Source: Paraglomus occultum
Taxonomy: Eukaryota; Glomeromycota; Glomeromycetes; Paraglomerales; Paraglomeraceae
Length of the DNA stretch: 20,384 nt
Direction: 5' to 3'
Assembly (NCBI GenBank): GCA_910592205.1
Contig: CAJVPJ010000631.1
Coordinates: forward strand, 1 to 20,384
Made by a program: the position numbers and the translations under genes. This document shows, one piece after another, positions 1 to 9,458 of this stretch (positions are counted from its first letter, which is position 1; every line of letters starts with the position of its first letter). Under the pieces are notes generated by a model that saw nothing but the letters and a program-made list of their open reading frames with translations, had not been told where the DNA came from and did not search any database.

Positions 1-75
1 GGGGCTGAGAGATTTCGTCCGACTTAAGCCAAATCCGACTTATCGAGTGTCCGACTTATCGAGTTTCACTGTGTA
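1..75. mobile_element. Terminal end of a pogo/Tigger-like DNA transposon (partial)
   Basis: The first 75 bases carry a repeated unit, TCCGACTTATCGAGT, at 34-48 and 50-64, with a weaker copy near 18-30. The block ends in CACTG at 67-71, followed closely by TA. Read on the minus strand this gives CAGTG, then AACTCGATAAGTCGGA, a form typical of terminal inverted repeats of pogo/Tigger elements, which insert at TA. Only this end is visible and the rest lies left of the window. The assignment rests on motif form, not on a transposase. The element stops about 90 bases before the start codon of the next gene. Confidence 0.5.
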
Positions 76-162
76 TACAGAAATTCTAAACTTGTATAAG
101 TGCACGTTCAATATTAATATCACATATAAAATTTCCAATACCAAGAGACATTTTCTCAAACA

Positions 163-2091
163 ATGTTTGATAATGCAGACAGTGTAGAAGAGAGGCTTCA
201 TGTAGAAGAAGAGGCAAAGGTACATAATCTCAAATATTTAAAACTTGACGATAACATAATATGATATTGAAACAATTTTTCAAACATATTAGCATTTTCG
301 CAAAGTTCTTCAAACGTTTTCGCTCTATAAAACATCGGCTCTGATGGCGAACAATCGTAGACGAAAGGACTATCATGCGCTGACGGAGAGACATAAGAAC
401 CTGATTCCCAATTATCTTAATCATTTGAATACAATCGACCGTGCCATAGTAAAGAACTATGCAGTAGTCAAGCAGATAATGTCTAATGGACAGATGTTTT
501 CGGATGGAAAAGTATGCCGGTTTGAGATCTGCTGATTCTACATTGTCTTCTCATACAAAATTAATTAATATCCGTTTGTTAGGATAGTTCCGTTTTGCAC
601 GCGCATGCCAACGAGCAGACTGAAGACATACAAGATGAAATAACCGAATATGATTTCGACAAACTGCGTAGTACGATCAAGCAGTTTGTAAGAGACTGGT
701 CTATTGAGGTACGGCATGGTATGTTGAAAATTAATATAGGTTGCTTTATTGTTGCCCCTCAATCCAACTCTGTATGCCAATTATTTGTGTACTTGATAGG
801 GAAAACCCGAACGGGATGTAACTTATCAACCTTTATTGCAAGAATTACTTGACTACTACGAAGAGGTACCTTTATCAGAGAGGTAACGTTTTATAACCAT
901 ACGATATATATATTGCTGTACAACACACACTGAGTTGTATTTTTACTAGGGCTAAGATAAATGTATTGATACCGGGAGCTGGCTTGGGTAGATTAGCCTT
1001 TGACATTGCCAAGTCAGGTTGGTAATGAGTAGTTCTTTGTTTACACATGCCGATAAATAACAATCCCACGTTTACTTTTATTATGTATAGGATTTAGCTG
1101 TCAAGGTAAGTTAAATCTGTTATTGTACACAGGAAAAGCAGACAGTTGTTCTAATCGGTATCTAATTTAGGAAATGAATTCTCATTCTACATGGTAATTT
1201 TTGATGACAAATTCTTATAAATGAACGTATGACTACCGTTATGACTGATGCTATGATGATTTTAGCTCTTGGCTGCTCATTTTATATTGAACAGGTAAAT
1301 GAGGGGCTTTATTGATAAGCAGTGTAAATCGTATTGCTCACATGATATCTTACAGGATCGAACGCATCCACCAGTATGAAATCTATCCGTTCATTCATTC
1401 TTTCTCAAACATTCCTTCTTTTGAGGAACAACTGAAGCCCATAAGTATACCCGATGTTTTGCCAAGTGAAATACCACAAGGAATAGACTTCTCAATGGTG
1501 GCTGGTGATTTTGTGGAAATATATGGAGACGACAGCCACAAGGGTAATATCAATAGCACTACTAATTGTTATTATATATAGATAGTTTTCATAAGTTTTT
1601 TTTTTTTTTCTTGCAGGGACATGGAACTGTGTCATTACGTGTTTCTTTATCGACACTGCAAAGAATATTATGGAGTACATCGAGATAATTTATAACATTT
1701 TGAAGCCAGGCGGATTGTGGATCAACATTGGTAAGCGAGATACATATGCCGTCCGCTAAATGCAATAACGTTGTAACCAAAAGCTCGTCATTTGTAGGTC
1801 CATTACTGTATCACTATGAAAATATGCCAGGTGAAATGTCTATTGAACTAAGCTTAGAAGAAGTCAAGAACCTTGTCAGGAAGATTGGTTTTGACATTAA
1901 GGTGATTAAATCTTAACGGTTCAGTCATGATATCAATTTATTCATTATTTAGTGAGCCGGCGGCACCAGTCAGTAATTTTCCTGTCTTCTATACACAGAA
2001 AGAGAAAATGATTCAGACTACGTATACAGCCAATCCAAATGGAATGCTGAAATATGTGTATGATTGTGCATTCTGGACATGCGTCAAGTAA
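163..2091 (+). CDS. CARNMT1: Carnosine N-methyltransferase (N2227/UPF0586 family), 12 exons
   Basis: SAM-dependent methyltransferase of the family that methylates carnosine or related histidine dipeptides. Exons: 163-219, 293-511, 583-708, 800-882, 950-1017, 1091-1105, 1171-1193, 1266-1294, 1356-1543, 1617-1730, 1798-1901, 1999-2091. All join in phase to give 372 residues, against about 409 in human. Landmarks in family order are [17 protein letters not shown], the SAM-binding loop [16 protein letters not shown] (about 167-182), the CQGNEFSF block, [47 protein letters not shown] and a C-terminal VYDCAFW. The start at 163 opens a short exon just upstream of the conserved region. No better ATG is seen, but the first exon is the least certain part. 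Introns are 65-97 bases, and the one ending at 1616 has a long T tract. A 15-base exon (1091-1105) encodes part of the FSCQG motif. Activity on carnosine in this organism is inferred from family. Confidence 0.9.
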
Positions 2092-2127
2092 ATATCTTAC
2101 GCAGAGGCAAAAGTAGAATCGATAAAT

Positions 2128-4373
2128 TCAAGTAGTCATATCAGTAGAACTTTTCTTCTTACGCACACTTCTACTCTGAGAATCTAATTGCTCCAATTCT
2201 TCGTCTGCATACCCTAATAAATATAAGACATACTTCAAACTGCGCTGATTTATGCGTGCTCTCGCCTACAAAAAATTTTTCAAACATGACACATGAATAA
2301 GTGCTATTACAAAGTTGTTGATTATCTCATTGCATAGATTAACTCTAACCTGTTCTTGGACTCTTGGTTTTGCATTAAATGCTATTCCAAGTCCCGCTCT
2401 TGCCAGCATCCAAAGATCGTTCGCTCCATCGCCAACCGCAATCACCTGATCAAGCGATACATTTTCCGCTTGGGCAATGACTTCAAGTAACTCGGCTTTG
2501 CGTTCACCATCAACAATCGGTCCAAAAGTTTCCCCCGTAAGTGTCAGACCATCTTGAGATACCTTCAACTATAGAGCGGATGAGCATGACGTTTCCTCTC
2601 CCTGCAGTAGAGAGATATCAAGACATTTATATGTAATATTTTGAATCTGACCTGGTTTGCAAATGCGTAGTCTAAACCTAACTCGTGTTTAACGTACTGG
2701 GCGAGCGGCATAAATCCACCTAATTCAGTGAAAAGATTATCAAAACTGCCCTTGTTTCGATCACATCTTACAAACTAAACGTTTACTGACTTACCAGAGA
2801 TCACAGCAAGTTTAAATCCAATCTTCTTTAATGCGCTACATAACATATGCGCACCCTCGGTAAATTGTAAGCGATCTCTGACAATGTCCAACACTCCCAC
2901 CGGTGTTCCCTTTAAAAGAGCTACGCGACGTCGCAACGATTCTTTAAAGTCGATCTCTCCATTCATTGCACTGCTAGTAATGGTCTGCGAAAAATATATG
3001 GCGTTAACAACATTGACACTATGATAGAAATATCCTGTTCTTCAAATACACATGACATATAGAATACATACAGCGACTTCATCTACTACACCAGCAATTC
3101 TTGCAATTTCATCGATTACTTCCTGGCGAATGAGTGTTGAATCCATATCGAAAACCACCAGTCTTTTGTGTTTTCTGAACACGTCATGTGGTTGCAGAGC
3201 AACGTCCGTTCCATGACTAATGCTCAACTCAAACAAATCCTGTCTTAGTTTATCAATGTTAACTCCTATAGGCACAGAAAGTTTATAGTCTGCACACGAA
3301 ACTTTGCCCTTATTCAATCTCGTCAACCGTTCAATAGATATATTTTCTCTAAGTAATAATTTAGTCCACTCATTAAGGAACTGGGCAGTCAGACCATTCT
3401 CATTCAACACTGTTGCAGTATACTTCATACGATCATCATATGGGGCGTCCTCCATAGAATTTGGTAGCGTTTGTTCTTTGTCATGAATGTCAAACGCAAG
3501 GACACCATCCCACTTTTGAGCAGATTTAGCAAGATCACGAAACAGTTCAACGCTATTCGAACGGAGAACTATCAAGACGCCAAACGTAACATTGTGATAT
3601 AGTCTGGATAACATGAAATCTTCAATCTCAACATTGTATTTTGCCATGCTTTCCAATACACATCCGATAATGTCTGTCCCATGCGATCCAGTCAATGATA
3701 CAACAACCTTATGATGAGGAAGGTGTGCAACTGATGGGAAGAGACTTTGATCGTTTGATGGCACAAACTTTCGCTGGAACAGGTTCGGGATTGTATTAGA
3801 TGCTACAACAGATCCAGCGAATTTATCCATTAAAGTTTTTTTTAAAGTAGATAAATCTCCCGTCTTTACAAACGGTAAAGAGGCGACTCTATATAGGTAT
3901 GCTTGGCTTATATTCAATCCGGAATGTCGATCGTGCTTCTTCAATATCTTCACAATACCCGTATAATTCAACAATGCAAAATTCTCCAACTGAACGATAC
4001 CTTCCAGTGATTCATCGGCATCTTTCTGATTTAGGCCTTCTGGTTTTCCAACCGCTGCATCATATACTCGGAACAATTGTGAGCTCTGTTCCTCAAAAAA
4101 ATCGGCTGTTCTCTGCACTTCTGTATCAAGCAATTCAATGAATTTAGCAGTATTCACTTGTAATAAACCAAGACGTTTCGACACAGTTTCAGCGAATGAT
4201 GGTTGATTGGGTAGATTTGGTTGCCAGGCAAGTTGGGTCAGATCAAACGAGAGAGTATTGGGCGTAACATTGAATTTTAGAAACTTTTTGAGGGAATCAT
4301 AATGGATGAATTTATCAGCCCACGTTTTGGGTAAGCGTGTTTTATTTTCTTGAAGAAATCTGCCGAATTTCAT
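2128..4373 (-). CDS. Phosphoserine phosphatase with N-terminal SPX domain (SPX-ACT-ACT-HAD fusion)
   Basis: Last enzyme of the phosphorylated serine pathway (phosphoserine to serine plus phosphate) with an added regulatory domain. Exons, in transcription order: 4373-3072, 2984-2795, 2719-2652, 2568-2350, 2265-2128; 638 residues. Residues 1 to about 190 look like SPX: start MKFGRFLQ, helix FIHYDSLKKFLKF (Tyr25, Lys29, Lys30), and NYTGIVKILKKHDRHSG (137-152) with Lys142, Lys145 and Lys146. These are the positions that bind inositol pyrophosphates in known SPX domains. Residues about 222-300 and 316-395 look like two ACT domains. The HAD part has DMDST (Asp409, Asp411), GEIDFKESLRRRVALLKG, a VISGGF motif, GERKAEL and GDGAND. 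It ends in ARINQRSLKYVLYLLGY, as SerB proteins do. Yeast Ser2 is about 309 and E. coli SerB about 322 residues, so roughly 220 N-terminal residues are extra. Start 4373 was chosen because SPX proteins begin MKF; an in-frame ATG at 4427 would add 18 residues. Exon 1 is one 1302-base frame. Confidence 0.92.
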
Positions 4374-5630
4374 TCTAAAGAAAGGTGTTGTGAAGTGTAG
4401 AATACCCAGATGCAAATGAAGACACAAATAATCGTCTACAGGAAAATTCTGATGCTATCTTGTAACACTTGATGAGAGCCTCTTTCTAATGCTTACTAAG
4501 GCGGTTTTTTCACGAGCCATTTGTATCAAACGATATGATAGCCTGTACCACGTGCAGACAAGCTAAGTGTTAATTTGGTATTCATTATTACATGGCGGGT
4601 ATAACATAGTTTGATGTCATTATTTCGCTTTTCTACCTTCAAGCACAGAATTAAAAGTAAGTACGCGTTATGCACCATGCGCCATAATAGTGACCCCCAG
4701 GCAGAATATAATGTTCTAGTGCAAAATGAACATGGCAAATTCACCATTTACAAATTCAATTGAAGACGAACTCGTTCGATAATAGGAATTATTAGACAGT
4801 GCTCGAAGAATTGTAGATTAGAGATTATTCTTAGCTGTCATAATTCTGTCTTTATGTGTTGTCAGTATGGAGAACACGGAAAATAGTTGAACATAACGTT
4901 CAAAACTTTATAGTTCGATGTGAATTTATCCTCAACGAAAGGATATATAAAGGAACCACATTTAAGATCAATCGTTGGGGCCATATAAGCAAAACTGCCA
5001 AGTGTCCCTGGTCAACATGATTTTAAAATGCATTGATGTGTATTTAGCAGTTCCGGGGGTTAATACAGAGCCTAGTCAGCAATATTACCTGAGTGGCTAT
5101 TATTTAATTTACCATCTATGTTCGCGTCAAGCTTTCATATTTCCATAATAAGGGTCACCTGCTTTTAAACTAGCAACAAAAATTTTAGTGCTTAACCATA
5201 TCAGATATTAACAATCTTACCACATTAAGTCTATGAATCCTGTTCGGTCCTTTAACAGATAATTATCAGACTATTTAAGCGTGCATTCAATACTTCTTTA
5301 ATATTTAATTGAATTGCTACCGCAATCATCTAACTCACTTAATAATAATTGATTGTCCTCTACAGGACATCTCATTAGCATATCTTCTGCAAACTTTTGC
5401 CAAAACAGGTGAGTTTAGTTTGAGGGGTTCTTCCTGTACTGGTTCTTCTAGTTCTTCGCTGATAAACATAACTTCCCCACAAAACGAACCAAACATTCTT
5501 TATTATGAGTTAGTTTGGTTACTGTCATGGTGGTGTCAAAGACTACATCTTGTTTGTCATGTGATAAATGATTTATGAACTTGGTTCTTATATTCGCAGA
5601 TCGTCCTTTTGGGAAAATATAGTAATAGCA
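4374..5630. other. Gene-poor spacer between SPX-SerB and bL34m (shared upstream region)
   Basis: I recognise no gene in these roughly 1.26 kb. The spacer separates two divergently transcribed genes and so must hold both promoters. It contains a CACGTG box (4549-4554), a TATA-like TATATAAAG at 4944-4952, and an open 43-codon frame at 5017-5148 with no recognisable family. A plausible 5' UTR intron of the bL34m gene runs from 5409 (AACAG then GTGAGT) to 5599 (TTCGCAG), but there is no coding evidence for it. No tRNA or rRNA signature was seen. Confidence 0.5.
4549..4554. promoter_or_regulatory. CACGTG E-box upstream of the SPX-SerB gene
   Basis: CACGTG lies 176 bases upstream of the start codon at 4373. 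On the gene strand it reads GCACGTGG, close to the preferred site of the fungal phosphate regulator Pho4 and also readable by Cbf1 and other bHLH proteins. The site is seen directly; its function is inferred from motif and from the SPX domain in the gene it precedes. Confidence 0.35.
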
Positions 5631-5985
5631 ATGTTATCGGCGTTTAAGCGAGTGACGACTTGTCTCTTTCAACCTCGTAGTATATTGTCACCACTTCCAA
5701 AGTAACCTATTTCCGTGTCTTAATTGCCGTTTCCGACGTCTGCACAATGGCGCTAATCTGGTTACTTTTTATCATCCTCTTCTCATCCACACTAGTTCAT
5801 CATATCCGTCTCCTCAACAAATATTTACAAATCAATTAAGATGGGTATCATATGGTAGAGAATACCAACCGAGTAATTTGGTCAGAAAGCGTAGACATGG
5901 ATTCTTGGCCCGAATGCGAAGCAGAGGGGGGAGGAAAATTATTATGAGACGAAGGTTAAAAGGAAGAAAATTTCTGACACACTAG
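5631..5985 (+). CDS. MRPL34: Mitochondrial large-subunit ribosomal protein bL34m, two exons
   Basis: Nuclear-encoded bL34 of the mitochondrial ribosome. Exons 5631-5701 and 5796-5985 encode 86 residues. Exon 1 gives a basic, hydroxylated N-terminus without acidic residues ([20 protein letters not shown]), as expected for a mitochondrial presequence. Exon 2 holds the complete bL34 signature at the C-terminus: [18 protein letters not shown], then a RSRGGRKII segment, then [12 protein letters not shown]. The intron 5702-5795 (94 bases, GTAACC...ACACTAG) has a CTAAT branch-like motif and a pyrimidine-rich 3' end. Splicing it brings the two frames into phase exactly. The length is close to the yeast protein (about 105 residues). 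The stop faces the Sm D2 stop 276 bases away. Confidence 0.92.
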
Positions 5986-6261
5986 AGTTGATCGATTCAG
6001 AGCGGGTTCGCTGATTGAAAGAACGGTCAAGCATGAAATATCTGCGTAAGTATTATGGAAGGTTCTAATATTGCCCCGAGTTTTCTAGTGATTTGATAGC
6101 ATATAAAATACATTGACAAAGTCACTATGTCAATAGATCACATGTAGCATTTATTATTATTATGCAATCCGAAAGAAACGCAACAGGCGGTTTCGATTTC
6201 GGGTCCAATGAACGTTTTAATTATTCGTAAATGGTGATTGTGGGTCGTATGTTCTCATCAA

Positions 6262-7033
6262 TCAAACAGTATTTCTCAATACTAAAACGTCAAAATGAAA
6301 TAGAGTGAAATCATTAGACACAACCGTATCGATACCTCCCAGGGGAAAAAGTTTAATTACCAACATACCTAGAATCACGGAATCGCCTCTCAGGAACATT
6401 TTACTGATGAATCTATCCTTATTCACAGGTTTAGCTTTCTTCCCTTTCCCTGCTTTGGGTGTCTCGGTCCACATCTACAATAAACGTTTTCCGTAGTCAA
6501 CTCAACCGTCCTAACAATGTCATAGTTATCTATTGATATGATCATACCTCTTTTACATTCTCCAACACCATGTTACAATGCCGATCAAATGCTTTAACTC
6601 TTGCAAGCAGCTTCCTATTGTTTCTACAGTTAATTAATATCTGAGTATTGTTCTTTACTGACTGCTGTAAAACTGATAATGGTCCTGTGTTGAATTCCAT
6701 TTCTTCCAATTGATGAAGCTCTTCTTCTGTCATTTCAGATTTGGACTTTCCCGTTAGCGTACTAGAACGATAGGAAAGATACATAATAATTGTTAAGAAT
6801 ACGTTATTGATTACTGCTTGTAAATATGCGGTCTAAGTCCATACACAATATATACAATAACCAGACTCTTGCAACATTTTCTTAAAAACGATACATTTCA
6901 TTCACTTGACAATGCGCGTCCAACTAGCAACGAATATCGAATACGTACACCCCCCAAAGATAAAGACAGCATTAAAACATAATAGTCAAGTTTGCGTCAA
7001 CCATTTTATAACGATTAATCCAACAAACCTCAT
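6262..7033 (-). CDS. SMD2: Small nuclear ribonucleoprotein Sm D2, four exons
   Basis: Core Sm-ring protein of the U1, U2, U4 and U5 snRNPs. Exons, in transcription order: 7033-7029, 6761-6548, 6474-6369, 6281-6262; 114 residues (human about 118). The sequence follows Sm D2 throughout: [39 protein letters not shown] (Sm1), [17 protein letters not shown], the D2-specific basic loop [13 protein letters not shown], and the Sm2 motif [15 protein letters not shown]. The first coding exon is only ATG plus two bases. The first intron, at 267 bases, is much longer than the others here (73 and 87 bases). The last coding exon is 20 bases. The start is supported because ATG-AG joins in phase to give [13 protein letters not shown]. 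It is divergent from the THO subunit gene. Confidence 0.95.
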
Positions 7034-7238
7034 TTTGACGGATCTTTGATACAGTTTCTTTTTGCTCAAAAATTAGTGCTTTTAGTGGAGAACGTGACAC
7101 GCTCAAGTATTTTTACTGCCAAAAACCCCAAGACAACAGTAAAAATTAAATGTTCAATGACCATTAGCACGTGACTCAAATCAACCTTTAATATTAATAT
7201 TGATATTATACTTGCACTTTTTGAACTCATAGCAAGCA
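7034..7238. promoter_or_regulatory. Divergent promoter between Sm D2 and THOC1
   Basis: Only 205 bases separate the two start codons, so both genes must be driven from here. At 7168-7178 the sequence CACGTGACTCA contains an E-box (CACGTG) overlapping a TGACTCA Gcn4/AP-1-type site, 61 bases before the THOC1 start codon. An AT-rich stretch follows at 7190-7212. The motifs are seen directly; any co-regulation is inferred. Confidence 0.45.
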
Positions 7239-9222
7239 ATGGCACTTGAGGCAATAGACACGTTCCAGACTGAACTCGATGTGGCAATACAATCCTGCCT
7301 CAATGAACCTAATCTAACAATTCAGAAAATACAACAACAATTGGGCCCTCTCTTCGCTGATAAGTCAGACGCAAAGAAAACTCAATTTGAGATAGCAATG
7401 GGGAAGCACATGTTGAGTCTCTTGGTACTAAAATACATTTAGAAGTCGACGTTCAGCGGGTTATTGTCTCGCATTGACGCTTAGTATGTTTAGGAATATG
7501 ATGGTAATTCAGAAGAATATATAATGCAAGCGAGAAAGCGGTTAGAGTTTATACTGTATTGCACGGATGAAGGTAGAGAAAGATCTTTCGATGTTTGCTA
7601 TTCTCTTTTATTGGCTTTTCTGATTATTTTTTGTAAAGGGTATTGTGAGGAAGTGCTGCCGCTCGCTGCCTTTGAAGATCTCGTTGACTGGCAACCCATA
7701 GAAGTTTCCATGAAATTATTTGAATTTTTTGAGAAACATAAAAGAAGATTGTTAAAGGTATAATACTAACAATTGACGACATAGTTGAGTTATTCGTCAT
7801 TGACTTTGTATTTTGCGAATCTGTTACAGGGACTAACACCGAACAAAGGCAAGGGTCTTGTGCTCCTCCGTCTCTTCAATAACTTGATTCGCAGAGCACC
7901 CAAATCCAATTATAGTCATTTCAACGGCCGCGTCCTGATCTACCTTTCCAACGCGTTTCCTCTTTGTGAGCGCTCTGGTGTCAATCCCCGTGGTGAATGT
8001 AATTCTGAAAACATAACTTTCTATGACGAAACGGACGATGATCAAGATTACAACACCTTCTGGAGTTTACAGAATCTCTTAAACAATCCAGTAAAACTCG
8101 TCGAAAGCGGAGAAGTTGATAGAGCGTTAGAGGACATGAGGGTGGTGGTGAACAAATTTGAAAGTGCCTGCGGAGAAGAGCAGGTGGTTAAAAGTGAGAG
8201 GATGAGCATGGAATTGGATCGTGAAGAAGATGCAATGGACATTGACACAGACAGGGAGAAAAGAAAACGAGATAAAGAGGAGGTTGTCGTAGATAATGTG
8301 CCAGATAAAAAGCAGAAACTGAGCGATGACGATGAGGGAGAATGTGAAAAAGAAGCGTACATGCATATTCCCAAATATTTACCGAGCGTCAAATTGTTTG
8401 AACATGAGGTAAGTTGTTATGTCGAAATTATGAAGAATATTGGAGCTCATACTAATATCTGTATTTTATGCTGGTATTTAGATGAAAGATGCAGAATTTC
8501 GAAAATTTATTCTAGTACAATTTCTTATTATCTTACAATACATCCGTGGCTGTTCATCCTCAGAACGCAAATTCCTCGAAGGAGCAAGAGCCCGCATCCA
8601 TCCTCGTATGGTTCCACTTTCTATGCCTTCAATTTCACCCAAACAGGAGGAAAGCATAGCAGAATTATGGACAAGCATTACAGCCCAACTCGAAAATATT
8701 CCTCCTCATGGTAAGGAATTTACAGAACGCATCTTACACACGTTATCTCGAGAAAAAGTATGGATCTATTGGAAATTTGCACAATATTGTCCGGACTTTT
8801 CGAAATCACAACCAATTCCAGATTTATCTAAACAATTCGCGGAGCGATCAGCACGGCTTTGTGCACCTTTGGGCGAATTACCAGATATTGACTGGGTTGT
8901 TAAGAGGAGAGAGATGAAGAACGCGCACAAGATAGTTAAAGTTCCGAGCTTGGAGGAATGTTACGAGGCTCTAAAGCATCATGAGTCAGACCAAGAATAT
9001 ATTGTCAAGCGATGGCAAACGATCAGAGCAGCCACAAGAAATCATGTTCTACTCATACACAAAAAAATCGAGTTTGGAAAACCCGGTGATATGGATAGAT
9101 TAATAGAAGCGGTGAACAAGAATCCAAAAGGATCACTGGAAGGGGCTGATGAAAATCACACTGCGAGTGATTCGATAATTGTCAATGAAATGGGATCACC
9201 TGAGCATGAACTGGATGACTAG
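7239..9222 (+). CDS. THOC1: THO complex subunit 1 (Hpr1/THOC1), five exons
   Basis: Nuclear component of THO/TREX, which couples transcription to mRNA packaging and export. Exons 7239-7424, 7494-7572, 7639-7757, 7830-8408 and 8482-9222 give 567 residues (human about 657). Key family blocks are KGKGLVLLRLFNNLIRRAPK, GRVLIYLSNAFPLCERSGVN, FWSLQNLLNNPVKL, YLPSVKLFEHEMKDAEFRKF and ILVQFLIILQYIRG. A charged insert at about 240-305 is rich in Asp, Glu, Lys and Arg and contains KRKR and KKQK, likely a nuclear localisation signal. The protein ends after an acidic, hydrophilic tail. There is no sign of the C-terminal death domain of the human protein. The intron 7573-7638 is 66 bases and lacks stops, so its retention would insert 22 residues without a frameshift. 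I splice it because the insert is hydrophobic and interrupts conserved sequence. Confidence 0.88.
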
Positions 9223-9458
9223 GCTTGGTAAATGATAAACCGAGCCTGAAAACATACTAGTATATTTAAATGTATCTGGGTCCGGTTAATTCCGTTTAAT
9301 AGTCATTATCTCGAAAGTTATATAACTTTGCGAGGATGTAAGATAATAGAGTTATCACCTTACGACGTATTTCCTGATCGAAAATAAACAAAAAAATTTT
9401 CAACTTCCGCCCTGCAAATAATAGACGATTTCTCTGATAACGTAACAATCCCTCTCAT
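9223..9458. other. Convergent 3' spacer, THOC1 and porphobilinogen deaminase
   Basis: These 236 bases separate the stop codons of two converging genes. The stretch is AT-rich, with an AATAAA at 9384-9389 that could serve as a polyadenylation signal for the plus-strand gene. Nothing else is recognised. Confidence 0.4.

Noticed and set aside
1194-1265. Possible C/D-box snoRNA inside a methyltransferase intron (TTGATGA and CTGA)
   Set aside because: The boxes are only about 40 bases apart, there is no terminal stem, and the C box is imperfect. A 72-base intron leaves too little room.
5309-5578. 89-codon plus-strand frame upstream of bL34m
   Set aside because: Low-complexity Ser-rich start and no family resemblance. 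It spans a good donor (GTGAGT at 5409), which fits a 5' UTR intron better than coding sequence.
7833-8392. Antisense frames of 70 and 114 codons opposite THOC1 exon 4
   Set aside because: They lie wholly inside a well-supported coding exon. Their Ser/Phe/Leu-rich content is the mirror of the acidic and basic codons on the true strand.
8478-8917. Alternative plus- and minus-strand frames over THOC1 exon 5
   Set aside because: The frame MKDAEFRKF...ILQYIRG matches the THO family; the other frames show no family motif.
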